A DNA stretch of 64,000 bases, from positions 265,348 through 329,347 of the forward strand of contig NZ_JAKZHX010000008.1 of NCBI RefSeq assembly GCF_022568815.1. The letters run 5' to 3'. Positions 41,639 through 51,105 of this stretch are shown here, one piece after another. The notes under the pieces are model-generated. The model did no database searches, was not told the DNA's origin, and saw nothing but the letters and a program-made list of their open reading frames with translations. Within the stretch, counting starts at the first letter, position 1; every line of letters begins with the position of its first letter. The DNA is from Undibacterium paludis. GTDB taxonomy: Bacteria > Pseudomonadota > Gammaproteobacteria > Burkholderiales > Burkholderiaceae_D. The position numbers and the translations under genes were made by a program.

Positions 41639-42624
41639 CTACCCTTCTTCAATTGAGCGGCATAAGCAAACATTTTTCCAAAAAAAGCGATGTGGTTCAG
41701 CGTCTTTTAAACCGGGTTGGCGGGCGTTATGAAACCGAGGTGGTTCGTGCCGTCGATGATATCAGCCTTGCGATCAAAGCTGGAGAAGTAGTCGGATTGG
41801 TCGGTGAATCGGGCTGCGGAAAATCGACCCTGGGGCGCATCGTGAGCGGCATATTGCCGGCAACCGCGGGGCACGTCCTGTATCGCGGAAAAGAAGCCGC
41901 GCAAATGTCCCGGGCTGAACGCGACGCGATGAGTTTGGAGGTCCAGATGATTTTCCAAAATCCGATGGCCTCGCTGAACCCGCGCATGAAAGTGCGCGAC
42001 ATCATCGGGGAAGCTCCGGTCGTGCATGGCTTGATCAAATCGTCCGAACGCACCGACTATGTCAACAACTTGTTGAGGCAGGTTGGACTCGATCCCGCTT
42101 ATGCCAACCGGTATCCTCATCAATTTTCCGGCGGGCAGCGACAACGCATTGGCATCGCCCGAGCACTCGCGGTCCAACCAAAAATCATTGTTTGCGACGA
42201 ATCGATCGCTGCGCTTGACGTTTCGATTCAAGCGCAGGTGCTCAATCTGTTCATGGACCTGCGCGAACAGCTCGGTCTCACCTATCTTTTCATCAGCCAC
42301 GACCTCGGCGTAGTTGGGCATCTATCGGACCGAGTAGCAATCATGTATCTGGGCCGCATCGTGGAATTCGGCAAAACAGAGGAGCTGTACGCCAACCCGC
42401 AGCATCCTTATACAAAGGGATTGCTGGCGGAATTGCCCAGCGTGCGCTCGACTCGGAAGCAATACATCCCTATCAAAGGCGAGATGCCGTCTCCGCTGCA
42501 CCCGCCGCCAGGGTGCCATTTCCATCCACGCTGCCCGTACGCAATGCCGCGCTGCGAAACCGAACGCCCGGAACTGCGTGCACTGTCGCCGGAAAGATCG
42601 ATGGCTTGCCATTTGGAGGCCTGA
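41635..42624 (+). CDS. peptide ABC transporter ATP-binding protein (DppF-like)
   Basis: A 329-residue ATPase: Walker A GESGCGKS, Q-loop FQNPMASLNP, signature FSGGQRQR, switch His FISHDLG, and the C-terminal cysteine block CHFHPRCPYAMPRC. Walker B ends DESIAAL where the family has DEPxSAL; the catalytic Glu remains, but the D-loop change is unusual. The ATG at 41635 overlaps the DppD-like stop. Last gene of the transporter operon. Confidence 0.93.
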   Translation: MTTLLQLSGISKHFSKKSDVVQRLLNRVGGRYETEVVRAVDDISLAIKAGEVVGLVGESGCGKSTLGRIVSGILPATAGHVLYRGKEAAQMSRAERDAMSLEVQMIFQNPMASLNPRMKVRDIIGEAPVVHGLIKSSERTDYVNNLLRQVGLDPAYANRYPHQFSGGQRQRIGIARALAVQPKIIVCDESIAALDVSIQAQVLNLFMDLREQLGLTYLFISHDLGVVGHLSDRVAIMYLGRIVEFGKTEELYANPQHPYTKGLLAELPSVRSTRKQYIPIKGEMPSPLHPPPGCHFHPRCPYAMPRCETERPELRALSPERSMACHLEA

Positions 42625-42819
42625 AAAAAGAGCGGCCCGAAATATCGCGCCGCACTTCCCCATGCAATGGCAATCAATATTTTCGGAAAGAAGCGCGCGG
42701 TAGAACCCTGTCCTGCCGCATCCACATCGGATGCGGAAAGAAAAAACTTGTACATGTCAAACCAACACTAAATTCCTTCATATCTCACCCTGCGCGGCCT
42801 CGGCCCATGACGCAATTAC

Positions 42820-43904
42820 CTCGAACAAATCGACCGCGTCACACCGCATCTGGGCTCGCTCGTCCACTGGGTCGAAACCATTAAGCACCCCAAGCGCATC
42901 TTGATCGTCGACGTCCCGATCGAACGCGACAACGGCACCGTCGCACACTTCGAAGGCTACCGCGTACAGCACAATACGTCGAGCGGCCCCGGCAAAGGCG
43001 GCGTCCGTTTCCACCAAGATGTGACTCTGTCCGAAGTGATGGTCTTGTCGGCCAGGATGACCGTCAAGAATGCCGCCGTCGACCTGCCATACGGCGGTAT
43101 CAAAGGCGACATCCGGGTCGATCCGAAGAAGCCCTCTCGACCGGCGAACTGAAGCGCATGACGCACCGCTACACCAGCGAAATCGGCATCGTCGTCGGAC
43201 CAACCAAAGACACTCCCGCGCCGGACGTCAATACCAACGAAAAAGTCATGGCCTGGATGATGGATACCTATTCCATGAATCAGGGCAGCACCGCATCCGG
43301 TGTCGTGACCGGCAAACCGATTTCATTGAGAGGTAGCCTCGGACGCCAGGAAGCCACCGGGCGCGGCATGAAGATCAATGGCGCGCGCATTGCCGTGCAA
43401 GGTTTCGGCGACGTCGGCGGCATCGCCGCGCGCGTGTTCGTCGAGGCCGATGCCGAAGAGATTCGAGACCGGTACCAATTCCGGGCGCTCGATTGCAATA
43501 TCTTGATCCCGGCTGCGTTAGAGCAGCAGATCACCGAAGACAATGCAAACAAGTTTTTCGCCACCATCATTCTCGAAGGGGAAAATGGTCTGACCACGCC
43601 AGAGGCCCACGACATTCTGTGTGACAAAGGAGTGCTGGTGGTACCGAAGGTGATCGCAAATGCGGGCGGCGTCACGGTCGGTTACTTCGGGTGGGTGCAG
43701 GATATCTCCAGCTTCTTCTGGACCGAGGACGAAATCAACTTGCGCCTCAAACGCATCGTGCACGAAGCCTTTTCCGCTGTGTGGCCAGTGGCCGAAGACA
43801 AGAAAGTATCGCTCCGCACTGCCGCGTTCATCATCTCCTGTACCTGGGTACTGCAAAGGCGCGAAATGCGGGGCTTTATCCCTGATTCGGAACGGGCATA
43901 CTGA
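42820..43904 (+). pseudogene. glutamate dehydrogenase pseudogene
   Basis: Successive segments match hexameric Glu/Leu dehydrogenase: [40 protein letters not shown], the YGG/KG substrate block, a frameshift near 43130, then [54 protein letters not shown] and [15 protein letters not shown]. Besides the frameshift, two internal deletions remove parts of the NAD domain, and the 5' end is eroded. The remaining open frame 43158-43904 cannot encode an active enzyme. It originally linked island amino-acid catabolism to 2-oxoglutarate. Confidence 0.87.
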
Positions 43905-43930
43905 TCTTCAACAGGATGAAAGGGGTTAAC

Positions 43931-44627
43931 ATGACCGATGTCATGGAGATGCCCGTTTTGCCGACTAGGATTTCGATACGAAATTATGCGACGCAATTCG
44001 AATTGCATCGGCTGTATACGGTACGCGACCCGGTCTCGACACAGAGCACGATAAAAAATACGGCATGTGACCCCGCGCCTAAAATTTTATCTACCGGCGC
44101 GGCGCCCTCTGTGGTGTTTGTGCCTGAAAATGCAATAGAACGGATTTTCAGCCTGCAGCCAGTCATGCAATGCCACCTTCAAATCGGCCTGGTCGTTGCC
44201 ATCCGTAAAAGCCAGCGCCGTATCGTCGCAGCATCGGTCTTGGATCATGTATTCGGCTACGCGATCGGTTTCCATATGGTGCGCGCAGAAGAACCGGATG
44301 CGCATTGCGCGAGCATGGTCGATAACACCGCCAACACGCACACCTGGTCAGGCCGATTACTGCCGCGGCGCAATTCGACCCAACGCCCGTTGCCAAAACA
44401 CTGGCATTCGGCATTAATCGTGAAGCAACACAGCAGCGCGGCACGACGATCGCATCGCCAGGACTGTGAGCGAGGCGTTTGCGCGTCTGTCGCAGCGATC
44501 CACGGCGGCGTCCGGTGACCATATTTTTATCAGGCCATTGGAACAGTACATTACGACCCGGTCCGGCGATACCTTTTTGTTGGCGGAAATCGACGGCTTG
44601 GACATACTGCGCGCAAAGACAGTGTAA
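43931..44627 (+). pseudogene. fumarylacetoacetate hydrolase-family pseudogene
   Basis: ATG at 43931 begins a degraded frame. Recognisable pieces are LDHVFGYAIGFHMV (the FAH-family VLGY/TVGIDM block), PVMQCHLQIGLVVAIRKSQR, and, after a frameshift near 44460, GDHIFIRPLEQYI with DTFLLAEIDGLDILRAKTV (like the family's PGDLIFTGTP and EIDGLG ends). No intact enzyme remains. The family assignment rests on these short blocks only. Confidence 0.5.
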
Positions 44628-44841
44628 GTATTTGTGCGCACAGTGTGACTTGGGTATGAAGGACAAAATATAAATGAACAAGCCCCTGCGGAATGCGCTG
44701 GCCTACCACGCCACGCGACAACCCGGCAAAATCGCCATCCACGTTACAAGAGCCGGGTCAGACCTTGATTTGAAACACCGGATTTGAAACATCGGAACAG
44801 ACGGAGAAAATACCGTTTCTCGCATCCTCTTGTAATCGACC

Positions 44842-45750
44842 TTATTTGCTCTCGCCAATGGCGCTGCAATATTTCGCAACCTCGTCCATCAACCAATCTT
44901 TGAAAGTAATCAAGCCGGCCATATCGCTTTTTGCCTTTGGATAGCACAGATGGAAACCCCGCTTGGATTCTATGGACAGGTCAAAAGGCGTCACCAACCG
45001 GCCCAATTCCAAGGCCTGTTCCAACAGGCAGCGCGGCAGAATGGCAACCCCAAGTCCCGCAACGGTCGCTTCGATCAAAATGCTGACATAATCAAATTCG
45101 CGCCCGAGCGCCGGTTCCTCGTCAGCCAGTCCCACCTCTTTGAACCACGCCGACCAAATGCCGGGCGCACTCCTATGGCAAAGCAATTGCTGGCTCAAAA
45201 GGTCGCGCGGCGTCTTAAGCCCAAGCGCCGTCTTGGGACTACAGACAAGGATATTTTGTCGGCCGATTACATAATCGCAACAGACCAGCGGGATATCCAA
45301 GGGTTTTGCCGAAATTACCACATCCGGGGTCTGGTCTGAAAAGTCGCATCCATCGTAGTTGTAATGGACAAAACGCAAAGTGATATCCGGATGTAGCGCT
45401 TCATATCGATAAAGCCTTGGCACCAGCCAATTGCTGAAAAAAGTAGGCGCGACGGATAAGGTCAATTCTTTTGTGCGCGATGCCATACGCAATTGGCTAG
45501 AAACACTCTCGATCACGTTCAGTGCGGGACCGACCTTATCCAGAAACGCCTTGCCTGTTTCGGTCAGTTCGGTCCGACGATTCCCGCGCACCAATAACGG
45601 GCAACCGAAATGATCTTCCAGGCGCGTAATGGCTCGGCTGACTGCACCTTGCGTCACGCTGAGTTCATTGGCTGCGAGCGTTACGCTACCTAACCGGGCT
45701 ACGGTGGCCAGTGCATGCAGTTCTGTGATCGGAGGAGAGTGTAGCCGCAT
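44842..45750 (-). CDS. LysR family transcriptional regulator (GcvA-like)
   Basis: A 302-residue LysR protein: winged helix ELHALATVARLGSVTLAANELSVTQGAVSRAITRLEDHFG, then an effector domain (LSVAPTFFSNWLVPRLYRY, GLGVAILPRCLLEQAL). The ATG at 45750 (MRLHSPPITEL) fits LysR N-termini; a longer frame to 45843 adds a non-family hydrophobic stretch. It is divergent from the branched-chain-type binding protein gene 177 bp away and is its probable regulator. Confidence 0.9.
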   Translation of the reverse strand: MRLHSPPITELHALATVARLGSVTLAANELSVTQGAVSRAITRLEDHFGCPLLVRGNRRTELTETGKAFLDKVGPALNVIESVSSQLRMASRTKELTLSVAPTFFSNWLVPRLYRYEALHPDITLRFVHYNYDGCDFSDQTPDVVISAKPLDIPLVCCDYVIGRQNILVCSPKTALGLKTPRDLLSQQLLCHRSAPGIWSAWFKEVGLADEEPALGREFDYVSILIEATVAGLGVAILPRCLLEQALELGRLVTPFDLSIESKRGFHLCYPKAKSDMAGLITFKDWLMDEVAKYCSAIGESK

Positions 45751-45927
45751 TATGATTGTTGGGAATGGCTTGCCGACAATAGGTCGCTTTTCTTTCCCCA
45801 CCCCTAAGACAATAATTAAACCAATCGCTGCATACGCCAACAAGGCTGTGAATAAAAGCGAACTTTACTAAGACAAAATAGTACACGAAAAGTGCTGCCT
45901 TGGGAAAAAACGGAGGAGTGAAAAATC

Positions 45928-47175
45928 ATGAAGAACCTGCAGAAAAAACAAGAAAAAAAATGTTTGACACATAAAATCACAATTGGCTTTTGGCGCAGCA
46001 AATTGCGTTTGATGAAATTACTGGCATGCACATGGGGCTTGGGGCTGGCCGCATTCTCGAGCGTAGCTTACGCCGAGATCGGCGTAAGCGATTCTCAAAT
46101 TCTGTTGGGTCAATCTGCAGACCTGAACGTTAACGGCCTGACCGGTCAAGCGATTACTTTTCGCGATGGCGCGCTACTCTATTTTGACAGCGTCAATCAG
46201 GCGAGCGGCATTTACGGCCGCAAGATCAAGTTGATTTCCTTAGACGACAATAACAAAAGTCTAGTGCAGTCTGCGGAAAATACCAGGAAATTGATCCATG
46301 ACGAAAAAGTATTCGCATTGACGCATTACACGGATACGGCACCCTCAATGCAGGCAATGATCATGGCGGAAAAGGCCAATGTCCCCTTTTTTTCTCCAAA
46401 CGTCGGCGCCGAAGAATTCTACGCGTACAGGAAAAATGTATTCACCTTCCGTGCAAGTTTCAAAGATGAGTTAAGAAGAATTATCCGTCATTTGGCGACG
46501 CTAAAAATCGATCGTATCGCGATAGTTTATAACGACTTGAATTCCGGCAAAGTATTACTTGCCCAAGCCAACGAGTTGCTAGCCGTTGAAAATCTCAAAT
46601 TGGTGTCGCAAGGCATGATGAAATTTAATTCCAACGATCCGACTGATGCAGTACGGGCAGTGGCGAAGGGAGCACCGAAGGCGATTATCATCGGCGTTTC
46701 CGGCAAGGATGCCGCTGCGTTTGTGCATAAGATGAAGCAGCAACCGGGCATACCACCTATCTTCTATGCGCGCAGTATTATCAATCCCAAAACGCTGTTC
46801 AAGGAACTGGGTACAGAGTCCTACGGTATCGCTGTTACGCAAATAGCGCCAAATCCGTTCAATCCAATCACGTTGATCGCGAAAGAATATCGCACGCGTT
46901 TGGCTGAAAAAAATACGGCGTTGGCAGCGGAAGGAAAACCGCAAATCAAGCCGGAATATAGCGGATTCGAGGGTTTTATTTCGGCCAAGATTTTGGTGGA
47001 GGGAATGCGGCGAGCGGGCAAGACGCTAACGCGTGAACGCCTGATTGATGCGATCGAGTCGATCCATGAGTGGGATTTAGGAGGCTATATCGTCGGCTTT
47101 TCCAAGAAAAATCACAACGGATCCGGATTCGCCGATATCACCATGATCGGATCCAATGGCCGGACTGTCGATTGA
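45928..47175 (+). CDS. branched-chain-type ABC substrate-binding protein
   Basis: A 415-residue protein with an extended basic n-region, signal segment LLACTWGLGLAAFSSVAYA, and the Peripla_BP_6 domain: ILLGQSADLNVNGLTGQAITFRDGALLYFDSVNQASGIYGRKI and later NVPFFSP, YSGFEGFISAKILVEGMRRAG. The ATG at 45928 has GGAGGAG at 9-nt spacing; an internal ATG at 46012 would give a normal signal peptide. No permeases of this class lie nearby, so it is an orphan binder or sensor. Divergent from LysR. Confidence 0.88.
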   Translation: MKNLQKKQEKKCLTHKITIGFWRSKLRLMKLLACTWGLGLAAFSSVAYAEIGVSDSQILLGQSADLNVNGLTGQAITFRDGALLYFDSVNQASGIYGRKIKLISLDDNNKSLVQSAENTRKLIHDEKVFALTHYTDTAPSMQAMIMAEKANVPFFSPNVGAEEFYAYRKNVFTFRASFKDELRRIIRHLATLKIDRIAIVYNDLNSGKVLLAQANELLAVENLKLVSQGMMKFNSNDPTDAVRAVAKGAPKAIIIGVSGKDAAAFVHKMKQQPGIPPIFYARSIINPKTLFKELGTESYGIAVTQIAPNPFNPITLIAKEYRTRLAEKNTALAAEGKPQIKPEYSGFEGFISAKILVEGMRRAGKTLTRERLIDAIESIHEWDLGGYIVGFSKKNHNGSGFADITMIGSNGRTVD

Positions 47176-47418
47176 TCGTAACTTGGGATTGATTCTGACG
47201 CCCGCGCAATGTAGAAGGCGCCCGATCGTATCTGGCCGTACCCTGTCCCGTTTCTCGCCAAAAAATCACAGCATGAATTGGATCAAGATTACATTTCCGG
47301 AATAGGGAAATAAATCAACATTAGCACCGTTGACACGAATATGAATTGATTCGTGTCTCATTTTAAATGAGCACTTTCCGCCATACGGCATAATTTTCCA
47401 AAAAAAGGGAGTAGTTTT

Positions 47419-48549
47419 ATGAATAAGAAGTTGATAGCCATTGCGATTGGCGCTGCATTTTTCATCGAGCACAGTGCTGTCTCGCTGGCTGCGGAAGAAG
47501 CAGCCAACAAATATACTACTGTAAATGTTGCGGGAACCGATATCACACTGAGCGGACGTATTGATGTTAGTGAGGATTTGGCACGAGTCGGGCCGGCGCG
47601 CACCACGCATTCGATCGTTGACAATACTTCTCGCCTCGGTCTCACCGGCATTAAAGATATTGGCGACGGATTGAAGACCCAGTTTGGTTTGGAATACGGC
47701 CTTAATGTGGATCAGGGGACTTATCTTGGTACTTCTACATCCACAACAACGGCCAATACTGCACAGTTTCGCTCTGCTTACGGCGCTTTGCTCGGAGGTT
47801 TCGGCGCGCTGGCTGTAGGGCGCTTGGATTCGTCCAATCCGACCGGTTCCCCGTTATATTCTCAAGTCACGTCAAGCATCACTTTCGCCGCTCATGATGG
47901 AGGTTCTACCGCCATCGGTACTTCAGTGCTGAACGCACGCAACCGTACCTCCAACTCAATTGGCTATATGACGCCGAAATTCGGTGGCGCTTTCAGTATC
48001 CGTGCACGCTATTACACTTCCGGACCGGAAAATACTTACAATGCCGGCACGATCGGCGGCGTCGCTACCGAAGGTGACTACAAACAATTCGACCTCGGTT
48101 TCAACTACAACAAGGGGCCATTAAACGCCGGTATCGGTTATGGCAGTGATTCAAAGCGGGGCGGCTTGTTGGCGAATAACTTCAATCACAAATGGCAACT
48201 TGTCGGCTCCTACGATTTCCGTGTAGTGAAGCCATACGCTTTCTTCGGCAGAGATACATTTGACCTGACTACCGCCGCTACCCGTAGCTCTGTAAACTAC
48301 TGGCTCGTTGGTGTTGACGTTCCGTTTGCCGGTTCGCATAAAATTGTTGGTAATTACATGCAGCGTGACGTCCAAAGCGATAAGAATGGCAAGTTCAAGA
48401 AAGCACAAGTCGCCTATCAGTATTTCTTGAACAAGGATGACATCAAGCCAAGTTTTCTGTACGTTTCCGTTGACGTACAAGACCCTAACTCCAATGTGGC
48501 AAACGACACACAAAAAGTGTTGAGTCTCGGCTACCAACTCAATTTCTGA
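47419..48549 (+). CDS. outer-membrane porin (general diffusion type)
   Basis: A 376-residue porin. Signal peptide (MNKKLIAIAIGAAFFIEHS...SLAAE), then repeated beta strands with the betaproteobacterial porin pattern: TLSGRIDVSEDLARV, SRLGLTGIKDIGDGLKTQFGLEYG, RSAYGALLGGFGALAVGRLD, and C-terminal aromatic end LSLGYQLNF. It forms a trimeric channel, probably supplying the island's periplasmic binding proteins. Ser/Thr-rich and low-GC compared with host genes. Confidence 0.93.
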   Translation: MNKKLIAIAIGAAFFIEHSAVSLAAEEAANKYTTVNVAGTDITLSGRIDVSEDLARVGPARTTHSIVDNTSRLGLTGIKDIGDGLKTQFGLEYGLNVDQGTYLGTSTSTTTANTAQFRSAYGALLGGFGALAVGRLDSSNPTGSPLYSQVTSSITFAAHDGGSTAIGTSVLNARNRTSNSIGYMTPKFGGAFSIRARYYTSGPENTYNAGTIGGVATEGDYKQFDLGFNYNKGPLNAGIGYGSDSKRGGLLANNFNHKWQLVGSYDFRVVKPYAFFGRDTFDLTTAATRSSVNYWLVGVDVPFAGSHKIVGNYMQRDVQSDKNGKFKKAQVAYQYFLNKDDIKPSFLYVSVDVQDPNSNVANDTQKVLSLGYQLNF

Positions 48550-48703
48550 TAACGGTATTGAACTAACGCCGCAGAAACAGCCTTTATCGGATCTGCGTTA
48601 GTGGCTGGCGAATCGGCATCCGCTTTGATTTTGGGTATGAAGCATACGTTTTGATCATCATTGTTAACCTCCGACGGTTAAGTAGTTATGCTGAAATGTG
48701 TTT

Positions 48704-48749
48704 CCTGCCCATCGCACAAATACCCTCGGGTATTTGTGCGATGGGCAGG
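48704..48749. other. perfect 22-bp inverted repeat (46-bp hairpin)
   Basis: CCTGCCCATCGCACAAATAC and CC pair without mismatch to GGGTATTTGTGCGATGGGCA and GG across a 2-bp centre (effective 4-nt loop). It lies 155 bp after the porin stop and 77 bp before the IS3 remnant. It could be a strong porin terminator or an integration/resolution site; no T-run follows. Confidence 0.85.
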
Positions 48750-48825
48750 AGCAGTTTGCCATTGAGCTTGCCCGCAAAAAACGTATCCCTTACTGAGGGT
48801 TTAAAATTCAGTTAAGGAGAGAAGC

Positions 48826-49095
48826 ATGTCACAAAACAAACGAGCACGCTATACGCAGGAATTCAAGATTGAAGCGGTCAGGTTGGTGCGAGGCGGGTAA
48901 AGCATTGCTGCAGTCGCTCAAACACTCGGGATAGCCGATCAAACCTTACACAATTGGGTCAAGGCGGATGAGCAAGGCAAGCTTGCAGTAGCGTCAGCCA
49001 AGCCTGTCAGTGCCGAGCAAATGGAAATTAGCCGACTACGTGCCGAACTGGCGCGGGTCAGGATGGAGCGAGATATCCTAAAAAAAGCTACCTAA
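48826..49095 (+). pseudogene. IS3-family orfA remnant
   Basis: After AAGGAGAGAAGC, the frame reads MSQNKRARYTQEFKIEAVRL and VRGG, then a TAA stop inside the HTH, continuing SIAAVAQTLGIADQTLHNWV and ISRLRAELARVRMERDILKKAT. These are the HTH and leucine-zipper of IS3-type OrfA. The in-frame stop and the absence of orfB downstream (only a short fragment) make it inactive. It marks the right end of the island. Confidence 0.9.
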
Positions 49096-49394
49096 ACTTT
49101 AGTCTGGTTCATAAAAGCGGCAAACCAGCATATCATCAGTGCACCAGACACCCATGTCAACGACCAAGACTTGATTTGCGTTTTACCCGCGTTCTGCATG
49201 TTCTATCTGTGCAACCTGGGGCATTCGCTATTGGCCAGACTACTTGACTCTTGTTGATGACTGGTAACGCTGGTTATGAAACACTGCATTTATTTCATGA
49301 CGGCTGGCTAAAGGTCACTCGAACAAATCTTCAACTTGGTTTTGTTAGGTGGGGGGCGATTTTCCCAGCTTTACTTTCTTCCATCGGGGGTGAT
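49096..49394. other. island right junction region
   Basis: About 300 bp after the IS3 remnant with no gene. Composition returns to host type by about 49250. No copy of the truncated tRNA-array ORF's missing 3' part was recognised here. Confidence 0.4.
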
Positions 49395-49859
49395 ATGTCC
49401 ATATTGTCAAAGTTTTTACTTTCCGCGTTGTTGGCTTCAGCAGGAGCTGCCCAGGCGCAAGCCGTGCTCAGTCCGGCAGAAATTGAAGGCATTACCGGTC
49501 TCAAGGGCATCAAAGAGGTTCCACGTGACCCTGGCAAAGGGGCGGGTGGTGCGTTCAATTATGCAGACAGCACAGGCAAGCTGGTCTTGCTGGTGATGAA
49601 AGAACCGATGTCGACCCTGAAAACCTGGAAGGACCGTTACAAGAAATGCGAGCCGGCGCCAGAACTGGGGCCTGACGGCTGTGTGGCAAAGTCTGATCCG
49701 CCATTTGGCTTCATGCTTGGCTATGCTTTCTTTTCAAAAAACAATCAGGCTATCTGGCTGCAACAGATGGGGAACAAGCCAGACGATGTCCGCAAGCCCA
49801 ATATAGAAAGGCCGGAGCTGATCAAGCTGGCGAATCTGGCATATAAGAATATCAAGTAA
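49395..49859 (+). CDS. secreted hypothetical protein
   Basis: A 154-residue protein with signal peptide MSILSKFLLSALLASAGAAQA, then AVLSPAEIEGITGLKGIKEV, a strand-rich body with two cysteines (KKCEPAPELGPDGCVAK) and LIKLANLAYKNIK at the end. The ATG at 49395 fits a standard signal peptide, while the open frame extends upstream to 49251. It looks like a small periplasmic protein. Not recognised. Confidence 0.7.
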   Translation: MSILSKFLLSALLASAGAAQAQAVLSPAEIEGITGLKGIKEVPRDPGKGAGGAFNYADSTGKLVLLVMKEPMSTLKTWKDRYKKCEPAPELGPDGCVAKSDPPFGFMLGYAFFSKNNQAIWLQQMGNKPDDVRKPNIERPELIKLANLAYKNIK

Positions 49860-49970
49860 GCTGACTCAGGGCGGCGCGGTAAAAAGCGACTCCCTGCGTG
49901 AATCTGAGTGCTGCCCGTTATGCCTATAGCGTATGCCGACCATATCGCTTAACTGATCGTGACAAACACC

Positions 49971-50606
49971 ATGCTCTCTTTAATAAAACAAACCGTACCA
50001 TGGGCAGTCCTGGCGCTTGTCGGTTCGCCATACGCCCAGGCAGGCGATAAATTCCCTGTGCAAGCGGACTTTGTCCTTTCTTGTCAAAATCCGGTAAAGA
50101 AAGGCGATACCGCACAGAGTCTGATGAAGCGCTACCAGGGGAACGCCATGCTGCAAGAGACAGAGGGCGCAGAAGGCAGCAGACAAAAAATACTGGTTCT
50201 TTACCCGCATAATATGGACTTGCCCTACAGGGCGGAGGTGTTCTTTAATGACGACGCAATGACCAGCCTTGCTTCTGTCCGTATCAATATAGAAAAAAGC
50301 CAATGGACCTACCAGGGCTTGAAAATCCTGGACCCCATTCAAGCAGTAGAAAAACAAAACGGCAAGCCGCTTACCCTGTTTGGTTTTGGCTGGGATTATG
50401 GCGGTCATGTCACCAGTTTCAATGGAGGTGCTTTTTCAAAGCCATCCGGAGATTGCGCCCCGCATTTTCGCTTCCAGATACGCTCCGGTAAAAGTCTTCC
50501 CAAGACAATTTCGGGTGAACAAAAAATCAAATCCAGCTTGCCCGAATTATTTCAGGCACAAGCTTATCTGAGTGAGATATCGCTGGATTTTGTTGATTCC
50601 AAATAG
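49971..50606 (+). CDS. secreted hypothetical protein
   Basis: A 211-residue protein with signal peptide LSLIKQTVPWAVLALVGSPYAQA and a mature part rich in beta strands (KILVLYPHNMDLPYRAEVFF, LASVRINIEKSQWTYQGLKI, LFGFGWDYGGHVTSFNGG). Cysteines in FVLSCQNPV and GDCAPHF may pair. The ATG at 49971 or the in-frame GTG at 49959 could start it; neither has a strong ribosome binding site. It lies 110 bp after another secreted protein. Function unknown. Confidence 0.68.
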   Translation: MLSLIKQTVPWAVLALVGSPYAQAGDKFPVQADFVLSCQNPVKKGDTAQSLMKRYQGNAMLQETEGAEGSRQKILVLYPHNMDLPYRAEVFFNDDAMTSLASVRINIEKSQWTYQGLKILDPIQAVEKQNGKPLTLFGFGWDYGGHVTSFNGGAFSKPSGDCAPHFRFQIRSGKSLPKTISGEQKIKSSLPELFQAQAYLSEISLDFVDSK

Positions 50607-51105
50607 TCGTAACAATGCGGCGCAGCCTGTTCGATAACGGCCCGTGTTATGTCTTATCTGACTTGCATAAATCCATACGAGTGCCTGGCTACAAATCCAC
50701 CGCTGTTCAGGCAGGTATTGTATTTGTTGGACATGGTGACGTCTGCACACATGCCACATCTTGCACACGCCTGGGTGAGATCAGTTGGCAGCTTTGACCT
50801 GCTCTACTGGACCATAACAGCAAGTACGGTCAGTCCATGCTTTATCAGTATTTATTTTCCTAGCACATTACCTGCCCAAGATGGCCTCTATTTGGTAACA
50901 GAGTTACCAATCTTCCTCAACGCGCGTCAGGCACATGATGGCGGCGTCTCTCTAGAAGACTGTGATACTCGTCTTTGTTGCGCAAAACTGCTGTTACCGA
51001 ATAAAACAGATGCTTACAAAATAACAATAAAATTGCCATACAATTAATTGCACAAAAATAAATACGTGCATTTTGTAAACACTTTTATTTCTCAATGGAT
51101 TGCCT
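50607..51105. other. intergenic region, nothing convincing
   Basis: About 500 bp. An open frame at 50649-51047 has unusual cysteine- and histidine-rich composition, no ribosome binding site and no recognisable domain, so it is not called. The last 60 bp before 51106 are AT-rich and may hold the promoter of the DUF5722-like gene. Confidence 0.45.

Noticed and set aside
48826..49400. Intact IS3 element at the island border
   Set aside because: orfA has an in-frame stop, orfB is missing and no terminal inverted repeats could be paired.
50649..51047. Open frame of 132 codons between secreted genes
   Set aside because: No ribosome binding site, odd Cys/His composition and no recognisable domain.
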